Shown here: piece after piece, positions 62,565-64,000 of the stretch | Numbering within the stretch: the stretch's first letter is position 1 | Layout of the letters: the number at the start of each line of letters is the position of its first letter | From: an uncultured Roseovarius sp. | GTDB lineage: Bacteria; Pseudomonadota; Alphaproteobacteria; Rhodobacterales; Rhodobacteraceae | DNA: 64,000 bases | Assembly (NCBI GenBank): GCA_947497295.1 | Contig: CANMFU010000001.1 | Location: forward strand, 124,001-188,000 | Reading direction: 5' to 3' | Notes under the pieces: model-generated | What the model was told of the DNA's origin: nothing | Databases searched by the model: none | What the model saw: the letters and a program-made list of their open reading frames with translations, nothing else | Translations under genes and position numbers: made by a program

Positions 62565-64000
62565 TCAGCCGTCAGGAGAGGGGGCTTTTTCCCGCTCAGG
62601 CGCGGGGTGTCCGGGCCGTTGATTTGCAGGTCGATCTTGCCGTCTTTGACCGCCACTTTGACCACGCCACCTTTGGCCAGCTTGCCAAACAGAAGCTCTT
62701 CGGCCAGCGGCTTCTTGATGTGCTCCTGAATTACGCGCGCAAGAGGGCGTGCGCCCATCTTTTCATCATACCCTCGGTCGGCCAGCCACTCTGCAGCGGG
62801 CGTTGTCAGCTCGATTGTGACATTGCGATCCATCAACTGCGCCTCAAGTTGCAGCACGAACTTTTCGACCACCTGCATTATCACTTCTTTGGGCAGGGTG
62901 CCGAAGGAAATGACAGCGTCCAGCCGGTTGCGGAATTCCGGCGTGAACGTTCGCTCGATCGCGGCCGTATCCTCGCCCTCGCGGCGGTCACGGCCAAAGC
63001 CGATGGCGGATTTCGCCATTTCGGACGCGCCGGCATTCGAGGTCATGATCAGGATCACGTTGCGGAAATCGACAGACCGACCGTTGTGATCCGTCAGCGT
63101 TCCGTGGTCCATCACCTGCAGCAGAATGTTGAACACGTCGGGATGCGCCTTCTCGATCTCGTCCAGCAGCAGCACGCAATGCGGATGCTGGTCGACGCCG
63201 TCGGTCAGCATGCCGCCCTGATCGAAGCCGACATAACCCGGAGGCGCGCCGATCAGGCGCGAAACCGCGTGCTTCTCCATATATTCGGACATGTCGAAGC
63301 GGATCAGCTCGACACCAAGCGTGTCGGCCAACTGCTTGGCCACTTCGGTCTTGCCCACACCGGTGGGACCCGCGAACAGATAGTTGCCGATGGGTTTCTC
63401 AGGCTCGCGCAGGCCCGCGCGGGCCAGTTTGATGGCCGAGCTGAGCGCGGTGATGGCGGCGTTCTGGCCGAAGACCACGCGCTTGAGCGACGTCTCCAGG
63501 TCGCGCAGCACCATCGCGTCATCCTTGGACACGTTTTTCGGCGGGATGCGGGCGATCTTGGCAACCACTGCCTCAATCTCCTTGACGCCAATGCTCTTGC
63601 GGCGCTTGGAAGCGACGACAAGATGCTGCGCCGCGCCGGCCTCGTCGATCACGTCGATCGCCTTGTCTGGCAGTTTGCGGTCATTGATGTAGCGCGCAGC
63701 CAGATCGACGGCGGTCTTGATCGCATCGTTGGTGTATTTGACGCTGTGATGCTCTTCGAAATAGGGCTTGAGGCCCTTGAGGATCTTGATCGAATCCTCA
63801 ACCGATGGCTCGGCCACGTCGATTTTCTGGAACCGGCGCGACAGCGCGCGGTCCTTCTCGAAATGCTGGCGGAATTCCTTGTAGGTCGTTGAGCCCATGC
63901 AGCGCAGTTTACCACCCTGAAGCGCAGGCTTCAGCAGGTTGGACGCATCCATCGCGCCGCCCGAAGTGGCGCCGGCGCCGATCACGGTGTGAATCTCATC
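62561..64000 (-). CDS. clpA: ATP-dependent Clp protease ATPase subunit ClpA (N-terminal part outside window)
   Basis: The last 480 residues of an AAA+ unfoldase. The end of the first ATPase module (DEIHTVIGAGATSGGAMDAS) is followed by the whole second module, with Walker A GPTGVGKTEVAK, Walker B CVLLLDEIEKAHPDV and sensor GFGRDRREGE. The middle domain is short, which separates ClpA from ClpB. The gene runs past the window edge. It is coupled to the M23 peptidase gene. Confidence 0.93.
   Translation of the reverse strand, partial: DEIHTVIGAGATSGGAMDASNLLKPALQGGKLRCMGSTTYKEFRQHFEKDRALSRRFQKIDVAEPSVEDSIKILKGLKPYFEEHHSVKYTNDAIKTAVDLAARYINDRKLPDKAIDVIDEAGAAQHLVVASKRRKSIGVKEIEAVVAKIARIPPKNVSKDDAMVLRDLETSLKRVVFGQNAAITALSSAIKLARAGLREPEKPIGNYLFAGPTGVGKTEVAKQLADTLGVELIRFDMSEYMEKHAVSRLIGAPPGYVGFDQGGMLTDGVDQHPHCVLLLDEIEKAHPDVFNILLQVMDHGTLTDHNGRSVDFRNVILIMTSNAGASEMAKSAIGFGRDRREGEDTAAIERTFTPEFRNRLDAVISFGTLPKEVIMQVVEKFVLQLEAQLMDRNVTIELTTPAAEWLADRGYDEKMGARPLARVIQEHIKKPLAEELLFGKLAKGGVVKVAVKDGKIDLQINGPDTPRLSGKKPPLLTAE

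Overview
The window comes from an alphaproteobacterial chromosome of the Rhodobacterales (Roseobacter) type. The evidence is high GC, clade-typical gene pairs (murA followed by a DUF2948 gene, UPF0262 followed by a low-molecular-weight phosphatase, DUF1013/TrcR, DUF2125) and a short dispersed motif found at gene ends. I recognised genes and families by eye from the translated sequence; no database search was run.

Left chromosomal part (1-10981): the end of a two-domain ProW/OpuAB-like permease, an XRE-cupin regulator read in the opposite direction, and a complete peptide/opine ABC importer operon (binding protein, two permeases, two ATPases). An M20 deacylase and a tiny zinc-ribbon membrane protein follow, with a convergent amidase. 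This looks like an uptake-and-hydrolysis unit for amide-containing compounds.

Genomic island (about 11.2-27.87 kb): an AT-richer integrative and mobilisable element ends at the 3' end of tRNA-Thr(GGT), next to its tyrosine integrase. Its backbone is MobC, a relaxase, a small conserved ORF, an ArdC-like antirestriction protein, an XRE regulator, a small membrane protein and a serine recombinase. No type IV secretion genes are visible. The cargo is defence-like: an LA2681-type HEPN protein between two matching GNRA-loop hairpins, and a 6.4-kb double operon. The leftward arm encodes a ThsB-like TIR protein, an Nmad2 protein, a MazG-MazG_C protein and a uracil-DNA-glycosylase-like protein. The rightward arm encodes a TIR protein, a SLOG protein, a ThsB-like TIR protein and another TIR protein. 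The arms share a 94-bp promoter region. The double operon lies between two hairpin-dense non-coding regions that share the ten-base word AGGGATGSAA. This locus is the best candidate for an undescribed system: four TIR proteins with a SLOG sensor/effector and a nucleotide/base-repair module.

Right chromosomal part (28-64 kb): housekeeping genes. These are murA-DUF2948-hisD-UPF0262-phosphatase, a decayed Hint-domain gene, RNase T2, trcR, and an ornithine/lysine decarboxylase with a structured leader and possible leader peptide. Next come a nitrilase, prpE, maeB, upp, a SPOR protein, a GAPDH paralogue, a phosphatase, aminotransferases, a sulfurtransferase, smpB and rpsD. The window closes with hisC-tyrA, an extensin-like protein, DUF2125, ChaC, a stator-like TolQ/MotA plus OmpA pair, an M23 peptidase and the 3' part of clpA.
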